Of a DNA stretch of 64,000 nucleotides, positions 1 through 12,934 are shown piece after piece (position 1 is the first letter of the stretch; each line of letters opens with the position of its first letter). The stretch is from Phallusia mammillata. Lineage: Eukaryota; Chordata; Ascidiacea; Phlebobranchia; Ascidiidae. Under the pieces are notes generated by a model, which had not been told where the DNA came from, did no database searches, and saw only the letters and a list, made by a program, of their open reading frames with translations. The DNA is taken from positions 11,700 to 75,699 of the forward strand of contig QLIY01000479.1 in the NCBI GenBank assembly GCA_003260075.1. The letters run 5' to 3'. Position numbers and translations under genes: made by a program.

Positions 1-321
1 ACCGACGATAGAATGCAAAGCGAATAAAAAGTATCGCGCAATCCATTAAGAACAACCCTGACTCTGACATAACAGACTAATAGGATGAGCACGTATAGTG
101 TTCATATCTATTTGTGTTGTAACGTGACAACACCAACTGCCAAGAAAGGATATTACCACCACACAGTAAGCATCCGAGCTGGCCTTTTATGCTACATTCA
201 CATGCAGACATCCTATTTCGACAGCAAGGTAGTGAATCACCGTGATTCACTGCTTGTCACCTGACTTCACAACCTCATGCTTCTGTTTTGTATCACTGTG
301 GAACTTCACAAAGTAACCGAC

Positions 322-1534
322 ATGCCATTTCGAAGAAGTGCTATATTGTTTTTGCTGTTTGTTCTGCATTTTTGTGTTATCGACTGCGTAAGTTGGGGAG
401 AATGGCAATCATTGTCAAATGGTACAATACTACAAAGATACAGAGACTGCGCTAATTTAGCGATCACCTGCGTCTCAAAAGAGGAAACAAGTGGAAATTG
501 CAGAGATGTGTGCGAGAATATTGGTGAAGCGGCCATTAATCTTAATTCAGGGTGAGTTTGTTGGTCCTGATTTGAAGATTTCCTACGAAAAATCTGATTA
601 AGTTTAAGGCTATTACAGACTTACGGTGTTAATAAGTGGCTGTTAGCGCGTTGAAATATGCTCGCTTTTTAAATGGTTACATATATTAGGTGATTTAATT
701 TGCAGGTTTGGTTCATGCACCAGCGTTTGTTACAAAGGAATTCATTCTCGCATTTTGACGTGCAGTAAAAACTCCTCTTGCACGCTAACTCAATTTCGAA
801 GTTGCGTGAACGAACATGAATGCGTCCATGGCAGCTGGGGAAGTTGGGAAAATTTTGATGATACCGGAGATACATGCAACGGCACAGAGCACAAGCTTGT
901 TATTAGGCGGTGCATTCAAACACATCCATGCCCATTGGAGTCCACAGGTGGTCCACCATATCAACTCAACTTCGCGGAGTGCGGTGTTTCTTCATCAACC
1001 ACATCAACATCTGTCACGAAAACAATGACAGCCTCCCACACAAGTACCAGTACAACACTAAAAACAAAAACTTTGAAAGCCGCTTCGGGTCAGTGTATTA
1101 CCGAAAACTGCATTACGTGGCAGAACTGGGGTACTTGGAGTCTCTGTCCCCAGCCAGGGGCCAAACGACAAAGAATCCGGATCTGTCAGGTTTTTCCAAA
1201 AAGATGCGTTGGACAAGTAATAACCCAGACTGCAACGGATCAGTGTCCCAATTCCGAACCAAACCAGGAACTTGTTTTAATCTTGGCGAGTTGCGCAGCG
1301 AGTGTTGTGCTACTTGCAATTTTATCATTTCTGGCCATAAAATGCCGGGAAAACAGACACAGAGACAGGATTGAAAAATCTCAAGCTTTTGCAGAATTCG
1401 AGACGGCAGAGGCAGAAAGCAGCGTGGGATCGGTGCGTGCACTTGAAAATCCGGGATATTCGAGTCCGTTAGATGCAATAAGGTCTGCGCGAGTTGTCAT
1501 GGAAGGCGACAGCATTTATGCTACTGTGACATGA
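322..1534 (+). CDS. TSP1-like single-pass membrane receptor, two exons
   Basis: Exons are 322-551 and 706-1534; donor GTGAGT at 552 and acceptor TTTGCAG at 699-705 join in phase 2 to give 352 residues. The ATG at 322 is preferred over the one at 277 because a signal peptide (residues 1-22, ILFLLFVLHFCVIDC core) starts there. Three cysteine-rich modules carry TSP1-type tryptophan motifs (WGEW, WGSW, WQNWGTW). A Thr/Ser-rich linker lies between modules two and three, and several NxS/T sites are present. A hydrophobic segment spans about residues 266-288 and is followed by a basic stop-transfer sequence. The 62-residue cytoplasmic tail holds NPGY (about 325-328) and ends SIYATVT, which fits the ITIM pattern. 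Role is inferred: a cell-surface adhesion or signalling receptor. A candidate AATAAA is at 1971. No named orthologue recognised; polymorphic recognition receptors are one possibility only. Confidence 0.75.
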
Positions 1535-2139
1535 CTAATAGCGACCTCGTTGTCAAAACATTTGTTTTCCTTGTTGCCGCTGTGCAACATATGTTAGGTT
1601 AAGAACGTGTTGCATCACATTGGTACGTATGTTTATTCGTTGTTAACATTCCGCTTGAACAACAAGAGTTTTTGTGTGTTCTGATAAACCTATAGACTAA
1701 AATTAGGCTTTGATATGGTCGATTGTATCAAAAGATCAAGAATAACCAAACGCGCGACATTTTAAACCTGATCCTATCACTTGCCAATGAATAACAGTCA
1801 CTGAAATGTTGACTCATTTTACACCCAAAACTACATAAATGNAAGTTACGCCACCTTTTACAAAAAAATGCAGACTCTGCATTATTTCGTGGCAAGGCAT
1901 AGTTGACTATTTTACCATGTTTCTCATGCTGCAACTCGCCATTCTGAAATTAGAAACTTTTATCCATTCAAATAAACATTTATAAACGTACCAGATCCAA
2001 AATTAAGATAAGGCAGAAGAAAATACCCTGTGTGTTTCCACGGACAAATTGATATAGGTTATGGCGTCATTTTCAAGGTCTGGCTAATTTCTATTCGATA
2101 ATAAATATATTTTTTTAACCTGTTTAACGTGTATACTTG

Positions 2140-2560
2140 TTAGGAATAAATAGAGTGATAACTTTTAAAGGCTCGATTTGTGGCCGTGCAACTGTGTATT
2201 AAGGCGCTGTAAGCAAACTGTTGTGGATCAAACAGATAATGTGTCGCCCAACCAACGCTCCGTCGCCTCTCAACGCTAAAGTAAATTAACTCGCAGAATA
2301 GACTCGTTAATTGATCTGCTGACGCATCAAACAACACTCGAGCGACTGCCGCCATTTTTACTCAGAATCGGGCGGTTTTCAAAACGTATCGGATGGCTAA
2401 TTGACGCCGCCAAAGGGAAAAAAGTGAAAAGAACGCTTAAAAGATGCTGTGAGGCCAAACGAGCGGTGACTGCGTAAACTTTATCCCTTCTTGCGACACA
2501 AAACATCTGGTAATTGTATCTGCTTTGTATGCCGGCCGCATGCGACTGTTGTGAAAACAT
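2140..2560. promoter_or_regulatory. CpG-richer island, candidate enhancer
   Basis: The base composition rises above the AT-rich surroundings, with many CpG dinucleotides and AT-rich homeodomain-like cores (TTAATTGA, CTAATTGA). No splice-consistent coding frame is evident. Regulatory function is inference from composition only. Confidence 0.25.
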
Positions 2561-4792
2561 GAAAGTGTTTATTACGCGTCAGATCTGGTGACGGATTTTG
2601 GGTTCGAGTAAATTTTATTTTTCGGTCTGTGCGATTCTTTTTATTTGCGACCAACTCCATTAGCTAAAGCAGAGACGTTTTTCCATAGGAACTGGAAAGT
2701 TAAAATCTGCGCCGTGCATCCGTAAAGGCTTTGTTTCTTATTTGTGTGGTGCAGCGGCGCTAATATACTTGTTAAAAAAACAAAATGATCTCTACTTAAC
2801 CCCCAAAAATGTTTGTCCCGCTTGTTAGACATGTTTAAAAAAACAAATTTCGGTATTTATAATGATTCTAGCAACTTGTATTTCAATAAACCACAGGGAA
2901 TAAATCTATCACTTCAAACAGTAAAAATATGCATTTGAGACCATAAAGATCCCCGGGGAAAAAAACGTGGTCACAACAACTAAACAATGGCGCTTGAGGT
3001 ATTCTTCGGTGCAAAATGTCACGAGTTTGCGCGCCAAACACACTTCTTGAGTACAGATATCATGTCAACTATGTTTTTGACTTATTTTATTTGTCCTTTG
3101 AAGTACAAAACCGTTAATAACAAAACAATAAAACATATTTAACATTGATGCAAGGCTCTATAAAACGTATCTTGGTTGCCAAAATGTTAACCATAGCTGT
3201 TTTTTGTCTTATGGGAGTTTGCAATAAATGAAGACCACAGAATTTTAAGGTTTGTATTTTGAACAATTTATTTTGTGACCTCTGTGACAGAGGTTTTAGA
3301 ATTAGTTTAAAAAACGTTTAAAACTTAGCGGTACTAAAATTCGTAGACGTCGTGGGAACAAACCATCAGCCACCTGACAGTTGCAAATGAGATGAATAGC
3401 AAACCGGACGTTTGGCTTTCATTAAACGCTCAAAACAACAACCAGAGAGACAACCTTAGCTTCCAGCAACTGGTCTTTGCTTCGACAGTCAAAGGGTTCG
3501 TTGTGCCTTCCGAAAAAAACATGTTCGACTGGAAGCTTGAAAGGCCTCGCATCAATGATCGGCGATCCACAATAAAAGTGGAACATGAAATTCGGCACTG
3601 GAACAACATTCTTGCCGATTCTGCCCAGAGACTAACACGCCAGCGTCACAAAAGCGCGATTCTTCGTCCGACATGAGTAGATAGTCGGTTTGAAAATACA
3701 CGAAATTCTAGAACGGACGCGAAACAGTCTCGCGGAATGAAGGGGGCGGCAAGGTGATGCGTTTTGTGTCGCGCGATCGTTGAAAAGGAGCGAGAGCTGT
3801 TTACACGAAGTCTGATGCTGTTGGATTCCATTTGGTCGATGTTAAACACAAGCAAACTGTGATCGGACTTGTGTAAAATCTGGTGCTTGCAATCCGGTTA
3901 ACCGCTGTTAGGTTAAGCTACACGCGTCCTACACATGTACGCTCCCTTTGTGCAGTGGAAAAAACATAACTTAACACAACTTAAACATTGCTACTACACA
4001 GAAAGCCATGTAAGAGTCGCGTGACATTATTGCGGTTGCCAGAAGTGGGATTTTCTAATTGTTTTGGGGAATTTTATTTCTAAACGCACAAAATAATACG
4101 TTTTTTGAAGTTCATAGTAATTGAGCATTTTTTGAGGTTGCTTGCCAATTTTTGAAAATTGTTTGTAAATAAAATTAAAATTGTTTAAACACCCAATGGC
4201 ATGTGCATATTATGACAAATAGCTTTTTTAAACCAGTGCTTGTCTTTATTCTATTATTGCTTTACGCGTTAATAACGGCCATCACTTCACCGCGGGTTTA
4301 ATGTACAGTTATTTTGTTGTTTATGCGGCATAGGCTTTTATCCTAATCAAAGTCTTACCAAATTACGTGTTTGTTCCAGAAAGAGCGTACAAATAAACGT
4401 ATTGTTTAAATTTACGTCACAGCTAAAACGAGGGAATTAAGATATCGGACGCCATTTTTGCTATATTAGTCTCGAATCAGTGCAAGGCGTTGGCTCCTGA
4501 CGTCAGAACGTGGGTAAGTTAATAAATTCAACATCTGACAAGTTCCATCGTGAAATGCCACACACGCGTACGAACTTGTGCGTTGAAGGTCGATCTCATA
4601 ACTCGTAACGAATTTGCTGTAAAACTCCAAAACGAGGAATGGCAGAAGCAATGACTACGGTTTAACCTTTACAACAGAGGTAATTTCCGAATACAGGTTA
4701 CCTGTGTTTATATAACGAACGCTTTGACATTTTATGGACTTTATTTTGAGTGATCGCTTAATGCCTTTTACAGTTTCTCGTGTGTTAACTCT

Positions 4793-4960
4793 ATTTCTTA
4801 AATCTGCCGGAGTAAGATAGTGTCAAGATTTTTTTGCAATCTTGATATGATGATGATTCATTCAGACTGGGGGGGGGGTCAATAATTTCTTAAATCTGCC
4901 GGAGTAAGATAATGTCAAGATTTTTTTGCAATCTTGATATGATGATGATTCATTCAGACT
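4793..4960. repeat. false tandem duplication around G9 tract
   Basis: About 76 bp at 4793-4868 recurs at 4884-4960 with a single-base difference, separated by a run of nine G at 4869-4877. Interpreted as two alleles joined by filler. Confidence 0.8.
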
Positions 4961-4980
4961 TTGTCACCTTTATTCACGCT

Positions 4981-5240
4981 AAGATAAACAACAATTCGCT
5001 CTAATCAGTTCAGCGAGCGAACACACTTTAGAAATACTTGGTAATTAAATTAATGCAAACTGGAATGCAAACAAAGTTTGGGATTCAAATTGCTACGTAA
5101 TAATGGGGGGGGGGCAAGATAAACAACAATTCGCTCTAATCAGCTCAGCGAGCGAATACAGTTCAGAAATACTTGGTAATTAAATTAATGCAAACTGGTA
5201 ATGCAAACAAAGTTTGGGATGCAAATTGCTACGTAATAAT
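4981..5240. repeat. false tandem duplication around G10 tract
   Basis: The sequence at 4981-5104 recurs at 5116-5240 with a few substitutions and a small indel, separated by ten G (5105-5114). Same pattern as the other joins. Confidence 0.8.
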
Positions 5241-5249
5241 AGTTAAGTT

Positions 5250-5251
<2 letters not shown>

Positions 5252-5309
<58 letters not shown>
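5252..5309. repeat. 58-base poly-G tract
   Basis: Uninterrupted G run with no visible duplication of the flanks. Long tracts like this (also 5981-6023, 33120-33161) probably mark an unresolved gap rather than genomic homopolymer. Confidence 0.7.
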
Positions 5310-5440
5310 CGGCGTCGCAGCCAGCAATGCAATATCACGCCCATTACAATACTACGTTATGTGAACACTTTAATGTCGTTATTTTTATTAATTTCTAACT
5401 TTGCACTTTAACTTGCCAATATTTTTCTGTTTTTTTGCCA

Positions 5441-5635
5441 GCTGATATCCATAGTAAGCAGAAGCTGACATGTTTGTGCGTGTAGTATGGATTTTAAAAC
5501 TATTGTAAGACAAACAACTGAATACAAGAAATGTATTGTTTCAATTGGTACTTTATTGCAAACACGCAAATCGTGCCATAAAAAATCACCTCAAGTGCCG
5601 ACTTCGGCACGCGTGCCAGGCGCTGCCGACCCCTG
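5441..5635. mobile_element. 5'-truncated hAT-like MITE fragment
   Basis: The right end GCTGCCGACCCCTG at 5622-5635 and the interior, including the stretch before it ending in GTGCC and CCAGG, match the complete element at 36736-37047. The left terminus is missing, probably lost at the adjacent poly-G join. Confidence 0.55.
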
Positions 5636-5678
5636 ATCTATATGTATGGAGTGTAGCAGGATTAATAAAAGGTTGAGC

Positions 5679-5978
5679 TGCCGTATTTATTCGATTGTAA
5701 GCCGCATTTTGTGATGTTAGGTACTATTGTTTGATAACACTTCTTTATAATGCTACATAGTACAACTATTTGTCAACAACTGTTAGTCACGCAAATAATT
5801 CTATCAAAACGTACGTTGACGTGTAAAGGCAAATATATATGTAAAATAATTTCGAACGCAAAATCAATCAAAAACTACGGGTGTAGAAATAATATCGGTA
5901 TGACATAAAATGTAAGCCGCACAAACGGTAGGGTTACAAACTTTATAAGCCGCGGCCTACAATCGAATAAATACGGCA
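5679..5978. mobile_element. MITE with 27-bp terminal inverted repeats
   Basis: The first 27 bases (starting TGCCGTATTTATTCGATTG) are the reverse complement of 5952-5978 with one mismatch. The 300-bp element has no coding capacity. The adjoining poly-G tract at 5981 hides the right flank, so the target-site duplication cannot be read. Superfamily unassigned. Confidence 0.75.
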
Positions 5979-5980
5979 CA

Positions 5981-6023
<43 letters not shown>
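5981..6023. repeat. 43-base poly-G tract
   Basis: Abuts the right end of the MITE; no duplicated flank seen. Probably gap filler. Confidence 0.7.
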
Positions 6024-6024
<1 letters not shown>

Positions 6025-7883
6025 AAGATTCATTTACTTCCCGATCGTGTAAATTAAAGCGGATTAGCCTGGATTTGAACCCGCATCCTCACGATTTATA
6101 ACATCATCGTTTGGGGCATTTTAAACGTGACCCGTACAACAATTTCAACATTGTCTTAAAAACGGGAAGGAAGTTTCTAATAAGTTGAAAAATTTGTTTG
6201 TAAATCCGAAAAAGATAAAACGGCGCGCGATACGTGCTCTTGAGCTCCCTTAAGTGGTAGACTTAACAAAAGCAGAAGTGCATTCATCGCTTATTCCTAA
6301 CCCTTTGTAAACTTTACAAGCGTATTTGTTTGTTTCGATTAACTTTGATATGAGTTTTACCATTATAAGTTTTAATAACTTACCTAACAGTCACTTGTAG
6401 GCTATGGAAGATATCTGCTGTAGCACATTTTACATTTTTGTCGCTTTAAGTACCTGCAAAAACAAACACAATACTTAACTAAATTAAAGTTATGTAGGAA
6501 AAAATAAACACATTTGATTCATATAATGAAAAAAAAGAAAAGTATGTACACTCTTGTAAGCTTTTATATTTTATTCAAAAGTGATAACGAACACACGAGC
6601 AATGACCTGCAGCTTATGTTGCACATTGCGACATGCGGTGAGATCATGATTTTAATTTTGTCCATAATCTGGTTTCAAAACAAACATATCGATGGCTTTA
6701 TAAGGCGTTGCTGAACCGAAACAATCAAACAATAGGACGAACATTTGTTTCCCCAAGCTTCTTACCGGTTTTATCACAAATCGCAACTTTACCAACTGAT
6801 TTAATCCGATGTAGTTTGCATATATGACGCAATTAAACGAGACTCGAATTGTTTGTTATGCTTAACACTTAATCTTAGGTCAATTGCTGCAGAATTTAAT
6901 GCAGAACAAACTTTGGAACAGTGCAGTGTCGTGATCTTAAAATAGTTTAAACTTTTTTGATATGAAACTTTGAATTTAGGAACAAATTTTTGTGTGACAT
7001 TTTTTTCTGTAAAGTTTGGCACTTTGGGGTGCATTGGCTTTCAACTTTTTCGTTATAGCGGATTCTTTTAGCTATACGCAAGTCTGTAAACCCTATTCAT
7101 CATTTCTCAGTACTGTATTTGAAAACCGTCAAAGTACAGTAAATCTATGAATTGTTAGCTTTTTTGGGCTTCCTGGATATGTTCGATCATCGCGGGTCTG
7201 CGAAACCCAGGTTGGGAAACACTGCTATATTGTTGCTGCTTATTGCTGCCGGTGGAGTTACTAGCGTGTAAATTCACAACAAACAAGGTTTGCGAAATAC
7301 CGATAGATGTCGTGAAGAGAAATACCAAATATTTGAAAGCAAAACCGTTTGAAAATGCTGACGGTTAGGGGATATTAGGTTTTATAATAAAAATGAAACA
7401 AATTTAAAAACGTAGTGTTAATTTGGTATCTAATCCCAAAATAACTGTGCGCTTTACGCCATCTATTAAAATTTAAAAAACTTCAGTGATTTGAGTTCTC
7501 ACGTCAGTAGCTTAACCACTGTTGCGCCCGGGATACAATGCGCCCCCAAGAATATTTCAGTAAAGATGATATTAGTGTTATTCGAGTAAAAGAATTCTTT
7601 TTCTCTGTTAGAAAAGTTAATTACTACAGCGTTTATTTCGCTTGCATAGAAATTTTCTCCTTTAGTGACGTCATAGTTTGTTTTCAAAATCCAGTTCGTC
7701 TTTAACACCGACATATATTAGTAATCAAGTTATTATTCGATCAATAAAGTGACTCATTTTTAAATTAAACAGTAAAAACCAATGGACGATAAAATCCTCC
7801 GTTTTTCACAAAATGACTGTCAAATTCTGTTTTAGCTATAGGATTTCATCACAAACTTTTCAGTCTGTTTGCCATGGATGCAC
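6024..7883. other. intergenic, no supported gene
   Basis: AT-rich sequence. Around 6060-6100 the minus strand holds GGGTTCAAATCC, resembling a tRNA T-arm, but no cloverleaf can be completed. GGTTGGGAAACACTG at about 7210-7225 looks like the end of a degraded hAT-like element. Otherwise nothing seen. Confidence 0.4.
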
Positions 7884-7975
7884 CGTATAGGACGTCGAAA
7901 CGTCGGATGATTTGTTTATATTTGCCAGTTGAACCAACAGGACAGTTTATGAAATAAGCCTGGTAGCAACATTAT
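7884..7975 (+). repeat. dispersed repeat with GACGTCGAAACGTC core (copy 1)
   Basis: Shares GTATAGGACGTCGAAACGTC and the following TTTGCC segment with copies near 13935-14040 and 43735-43825. The core resembles the stem II and GAAAC part of a hammerhead ribozyme. The expected CUGAUGA box is decayed here to TGGATGC. Confidence 0.55.
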
Positions 7976-8197
7976 GTTCAAGGATTTACAGTCCATTGGT
8001 TTTACTGTTTATAGTCGATAAAAGTAAACAGTGACGGTCGTTTCAAGCTATGCTGTTGTTGGTTTTTAGTTTGTTGCTAAAACTGTTGTTTTGATCACTT
8101 TTTAATAGGTTCTGTTCGAAAGCACATAAACTTCCCAGAAAAGTGCCGATGTGCACTGTTTTCTAGGCAATCGCTGCGCCTTTGTAACCTCTAGCAA

Positions 8198-8483
8198 GAT
8201 GCAATTGCACCTTTGCCCGTGTTTACGATTTGAAGTCACGTTCCATGTTGGTGGGGCCACGGGTAGGACCAGGTAGACGGGTTGTGTTTACTTTCAGGCG
8301 CAGCAAGCGTGGATGTTTACGGAGACGACTAAGTTTCTCTCGCATCAACAAACCCGGCGGGAGCGGTGAAAACACAAACACATCAAGACGGTCTGATTTA
8401 GCTTGGAATAAAGGTCTTTACGTAACGCCTGTCGTTGGAGATGAGATTGGCTCGGTGATAGAACACGTTTTAGGCAATTGCAT
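8198..8483. promoter_or_regulatory. CpG-rich block bounded by 11-bp inverted repeats
   Basis: GATGCAATTGC at 8198-8208 is the exact reverse complement of GCAATTGCATC at 8473-8483. The enclosed sequence is markedly richer in CpG than its surroundings. It contains an 86-codon ORF (8230-8490) rich in Arg and Ser, without recognisable similarity or splice signals. It could be a regulatory island or a degraded element; coding potential is doubtful. Confidence 0.3.
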
Positions 8484-8499
8484 CACGTAGTTCGGTCCG

Positions 8500-10320
8500 C
8501 CGTTGAAACAGAGCTATTGTTTCTGTAGCTGGATCAGGAGCTTGTGGAAAGTAAAACTTCCGAAACGTGAGACTTATGGGCCTGATTTTGGTTGTTTCGC
8601 GGAAACCGGGGGTTCCTACCACCTGGTGGTGTTTAGTTAAGGGGTGCGACGCGTTAAAGGCGGCATCTGATTTTACGACTGCTTTTAGACTAAGTTGTTT
8701 TCCAACATCCGCTTGAAAAACAGTTTTTTTAGTTTTAACTTTTGTGTTTTTCTCTAAAAAAGTCTTATTTAAAATCAGACATCTATTTTTGGCAGTATGG
8801 ATTGTAAACTATTTCATTTAGTTATGTATGCTTTATGTCGATTTACATTTTCTTGATTTTTAATAATTGTTTGTAAAGCTTAATTTTTTTAAAAAATACC
8901 TCTCTAAAAATATGAGAGAAAACAACCAAACGTGTGACACAATAGGCGTTTCCGACGAAATTTAAAAATAATTTTAGGGGTAAATCGCCAAACAATCAAA
9001 ATAATAAGTTACATTGAAGAATAAATGTTTTTATCTTTGTTTCAATTAATCGTAAATAACTTCCATTGAGCAATAATTAAACCTTTTAAAGATCAAGGTT
9101 AGGTTAAGTTCACGCTTCAATTACATCACCCTGAAAGAATTGCCGATTGTTTCTGATGAACACGGATCGTGCAATAAAAGTGCTTAGTCATCGCGTCGTT
9201 TGCAAGAGATTTAAAGGAAAGTGCGTGAAGTTTTTAGTTAATTTAAACTTCTATGCAGGCAAACATTTAACAAAACCAGTGATTTTTACAAGTAGACGAT
9301 ATTCCCTTTAACGCCATAAAATAAACAGAATTAAATAAATGTATGATTTTGTCAAAATGTTGTTGATTTTACCAAAATATGCATTGTTTGTTCAGACAAC
9401 AGTCCTAAAAATACAACATTTCACCTTCATAGTTAAATTTTTTTCTATGAACAAGACATCCTAAATATTTTTGGGCTTCATTTTGAAAACAAGGGGGGGG
9501 GGCCTGCTTTGTCATCTTTTGCAGGAAGAGATAGCGTCAAATAGGTGTCATGGGGTTTGGTTGTTTATATATTAAAGAGGTCGCTGTGATGGCGATGGAA
9601 ATANAGTCCTAAAAATACAACATTTCACCTTCATAGTTAAATTTTTTTCTATGAACAAGACATCCTAAATATTTTTGGGCTTCATTTTGAAAACAATATT
9701 AACTTACAAAAGAAATTGTCAAACCACCGGACATTGTTTTACTTTCAAATACTTTTAAAGCGATTTGAAACAAATCTTGGAAAGCAAGCTTTACCACAAA
9801 AATGGCAAGTTAAATTTCGAACCGTTGACTTTAGTTTTGCTTTAAAAAGTTGGTAACGAAGGAGTTAGAACTGATTAGGTTGGAAATTTGATTCAAACCA
9901 AAACAATTCCCTGCATGAAGGGGGGGGGGTGTCAATCAAAATAAGGTGGGGCCTATAAATAATATTACACCATCGCTATTTTTGACTTTGACAAATGGAA
10001 ATTTAATCTGCAAATGATTTACCTTGATAAAAATTGTATTGGTTTAATTATTAAAAGCGTTTAATTTGAAATGAAAATGGCAAAATAGCGCACTCCGACA
10101 CTTTCCGTCGCATAAACAAACGAGGAAGGCTAAACAGTAAATGTTTTTTGCCTTTTTCTCATAATATTTCTCACGATTTAATAAAATGTTTACAACATTT
10201 CTACGTAAAAAGCGGGCAAAAATATCTTTAACGTTTTTGCACAGTGAAAAAGTGATGCCAGCCTACTCAAACTAAAGATGCTTTGAGAGGGGATTTCAAC
10301 TATGTTTCGCGCCACATCAT
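8500..10320. other. intergenic, no supported gene
   Basis: AT-rich sequence with no convincing coding frame. It contains the join cluster at 9401-9696 and a ten-G tract at 9920-9929 with no clear duplicated flank. Confidence 0.4.
9401..9696. repeat. duplication flanking a 112-bp insert with G10 and n
   Basis: 92 bp at 9401-9492 recurs essentially unchanged at 9605-9696. Between them lie ten G, about 100 bp of sequence not seen elsewhere in the window, and a single n at 9604. A displaced contig end between two copies of one locus is the simplest reading. Confidence 0.75.
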
Positions 10321-10321
10321 G

Positions 10322-10428
10322 CAAGTGATTAGACTCGCGGCGTGAAAACCGTCACATCCATCTATATCAAATAGACAGAACCAAAACAAATAAGCTGGAG
10401 TCAAGGGTTCGAATCCCATCACAAGTTT
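10322..10428 (+). mobile_element. tRNA-derived SINE-like head
   Basis: AGTGATTAGACTCGCGG resembles a tRNA A-box region and GGTTCGAATCCC downstream is a good B box. Spacing exceeds that of a functional tRNA and no cloverleaf forms, so a SINE remnant is favoured. Confidence 0.45.
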
Positions 10429-11030
10429 TTTTGTGGCCATGTCAAACACCCTGGTCTGCTGTAAAGCCTTTGTAGGCCTTGCATGATTTAATTGCGATTC
10501 TACTGTGCCTTAGTTAACAGTAACTAAAATCAATTAAGAGAAACATATTACTCAGGTTTTGGTGAGGCAGAAGAATGTTTCGATTTTAAGGTAAGGGCTC
10601 CAATAAGTCAAGATTTTGAGTTTGAATTTTCTTGTTTCGGTTTACCAAACAAAAACTACTTGCCCAACAATTAGTAAACACTCACTAGAATACTTGATTT
10701 GTGACATAACAAACTTTACTGACAACGCACATTCGCTGTCGACCTCAACCTAATCACGCACAGACACACTGACGTTACATGCGTTTGGTGGCGCAAAAGG
10801 GCTCAGCATTGTTGTTGTAACGGATGGAAGTTGAACATTTTAGGGAAGGATAAATCACGGAGCTAACGTATATACGGGAATATTCAAAAATAATAAGGGC
10901 TAAAACTTTATTATGTTTATAAATGGGACAGACAGACAACTAGCTAGTTACTGGTTTGAATTTATAAAAGCAAAATGGCGGCACACATTAAAAAAAGTCT
11001 TGGACATGTTGATGTACCTGAACCGTTAGT

Positions 11031-11125
11031 AAAGGCGTGTAGCATCAAGTAAGGTGCATAACTGGACACGTGATTTTTAACCGTACATGCTCCTAATGGT
11101 GTTGGTTCAATTCCCAGCAACTCGA
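11031..11125 (+). mobile_element. tRNA-derived SINE-like fragment
   Basis: AAAGGCGTGTAGCATCAAGT is followed about 60 bases later by GGTTCAATTCCCAGC, a B-box-like motif. Diverged from the copies at 10322 and 29421. No functional tRNA can be drawn. Confidence 0.35.
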
Positions 11126-12934
11126 AATGTAATTTTAATTTATTGCCAGTGAAAAATCTTATGTCGGCCTTTGCTTAAGTAAGTTACTAAAAGTGCGTTC
11201 TCGGCCTAGTTGAAATAAAACTGAAAATCTGACCGGTCAAAAAACTAAAAGGTTATTTATTGCATTAAACATTTTTTTCTGTTTGGCTTTTATAGATCAA
11301 ACAATTCTTCTGCGTTTAAAGTCGTTTTTTAAATATAAAGTTTTTTTTACAATACTGTGCTAAACCATCTTTTTTCTGACAACGAATACAGGATGAAACC
11401 TGCGGCATACAGTACCGGGCTCCACAGTTTGTTTGTTTTTATATATTTCAGCCTGTGGTGGCAGTTAAACTAGAACGATAATAATCGAAAAAGCATTGAA
11501 TTGAAATTTGTTGTCATAAAAGTTATTCAGACAGGAATGGGTTGCATCAAAAATCCCTTGTGAGAATTTAAATCCTAAAAAAGAGTTTTGAGTTTAGATT
11601 ATATTGTGGTTAAAATTACAAATCATCACCCAAACCAAAATAGGTCAGCAAAAACAGTCGAAACGAAACAGTGTGCACCTTCCGAAGATTACTTATCATT
11701 TATTGGCTTGATGCGTTTGTATGAGTAAAATTCTACATCACCACACCGACCATGTATAGATTAGGTATTTTTCAACGGGGACACAACACAGCATACTGTT
11801 GGTTAAAGTGAAAAAAGACAACTTTTTTACTTTCTATCATGTGATAGTCTTAATATTTTCCACGATCCGGTTGTCTTGTGTCGATAGTTTATTAAACAAA
11901 AGCAAATATTTGCGCGTTCGGTTAAGTTCAGGAGAAATTTCTCAAGTTCAAGAAATCATAAAAACGTATGTTTCTCCCTGGCATGTTTATTTCAAGCTGT
12001 TGGGAACAAACGAGAAAATGTAGTTGTACGTCAGTGTGTGGAGGCGCCGACGAGCAAAGCCAACCCAATACACCGTAGTTTATTTGCCATGCTGCACGCA
12101 ACAGTACCACAAGGCTCCTATCGGTCTCCAATCAGTAACATTGCTCACCCATAGGCCACCTGAAACGATAGTGGCTACATGTTGGGGTAAACACAACGAA
12201 ACTACTATCACAAACAAAGATGACCGCGCTGGTGTTGTCAGAAACAACAGGCGGTCGAAATCAGCTCAACAAAATGCAAATCACCCGGCCTTAAAAGCTT
12301 ATGCCTGTTTCAAGTTTAGGACCCTCGCAAGTAAAATATTTTGTCGCGTTTTTTCGTGGATGTGATATATCACGATACTGTAAAACCCCGTATGAAAAAC
12401 GTGAGTTCATTTGCTTTGGTTTCATTTCACTCGACGTCAATGCCACCTGCGCGATTTCAAATTCAGGTGAAATATTGCATTGGTTCGAGCGGTTTTCGTC
12501 TGCTCATTACTGAGTGTATGGAATATCAATAAGACTTTACGTAGATCTAAATATTCCGTCAGTCAAACACGGAAAAACTACTCAGGTGGCCGGAAAATAT
12601 ACAGCATTCTTAGTGTTTTCCCGCGACACATATAAATTGGCTCTCCAAGTTATCTTAATGTAGGAACTACAATTTTGTAACTGCATTAGCATAAAATGCA
12701 TTTGTCTCAGGATTTAGGCTTGCAAGAAACTACCAACGCCATTGTTTTTACCAAGGCACACTCTGAGGCTAAAAACACCCTAAAAACTGTTCCAACAACT
12801 TAATGAGTTGGAACATACTTCTTGTTACAATAATGGGACAAACTAAGGTACTTTAGGGTTGTCGCTCACAGTTGCATGCCGGCAATTTGTTATCAAGTGC
12901 AAATACATGAAATATGAGCGATACGAAATTCTAT

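Larger units (their letters stand above)
1535..5250. other. intergenic, no supported gene
   Basis: No ORF here has splice context or recognisable protein similarity. A 94-codon ORF at 3392-3676 is unrecognised and probably chance. A CpG-richer block at about 2140-2560 contains TTAATTGA and similar homeodomain-type sites and could be a regulatory element. A single n at 1842 has no visible flanking duplication. Confidence 0.5.

Noticed and set aside
6060..6115. tRNA gene on the minus strand
   Set aside because: Only a T-arm-like GGGTTCAAATCC is present; the T stem and acceptor stem do not pair.
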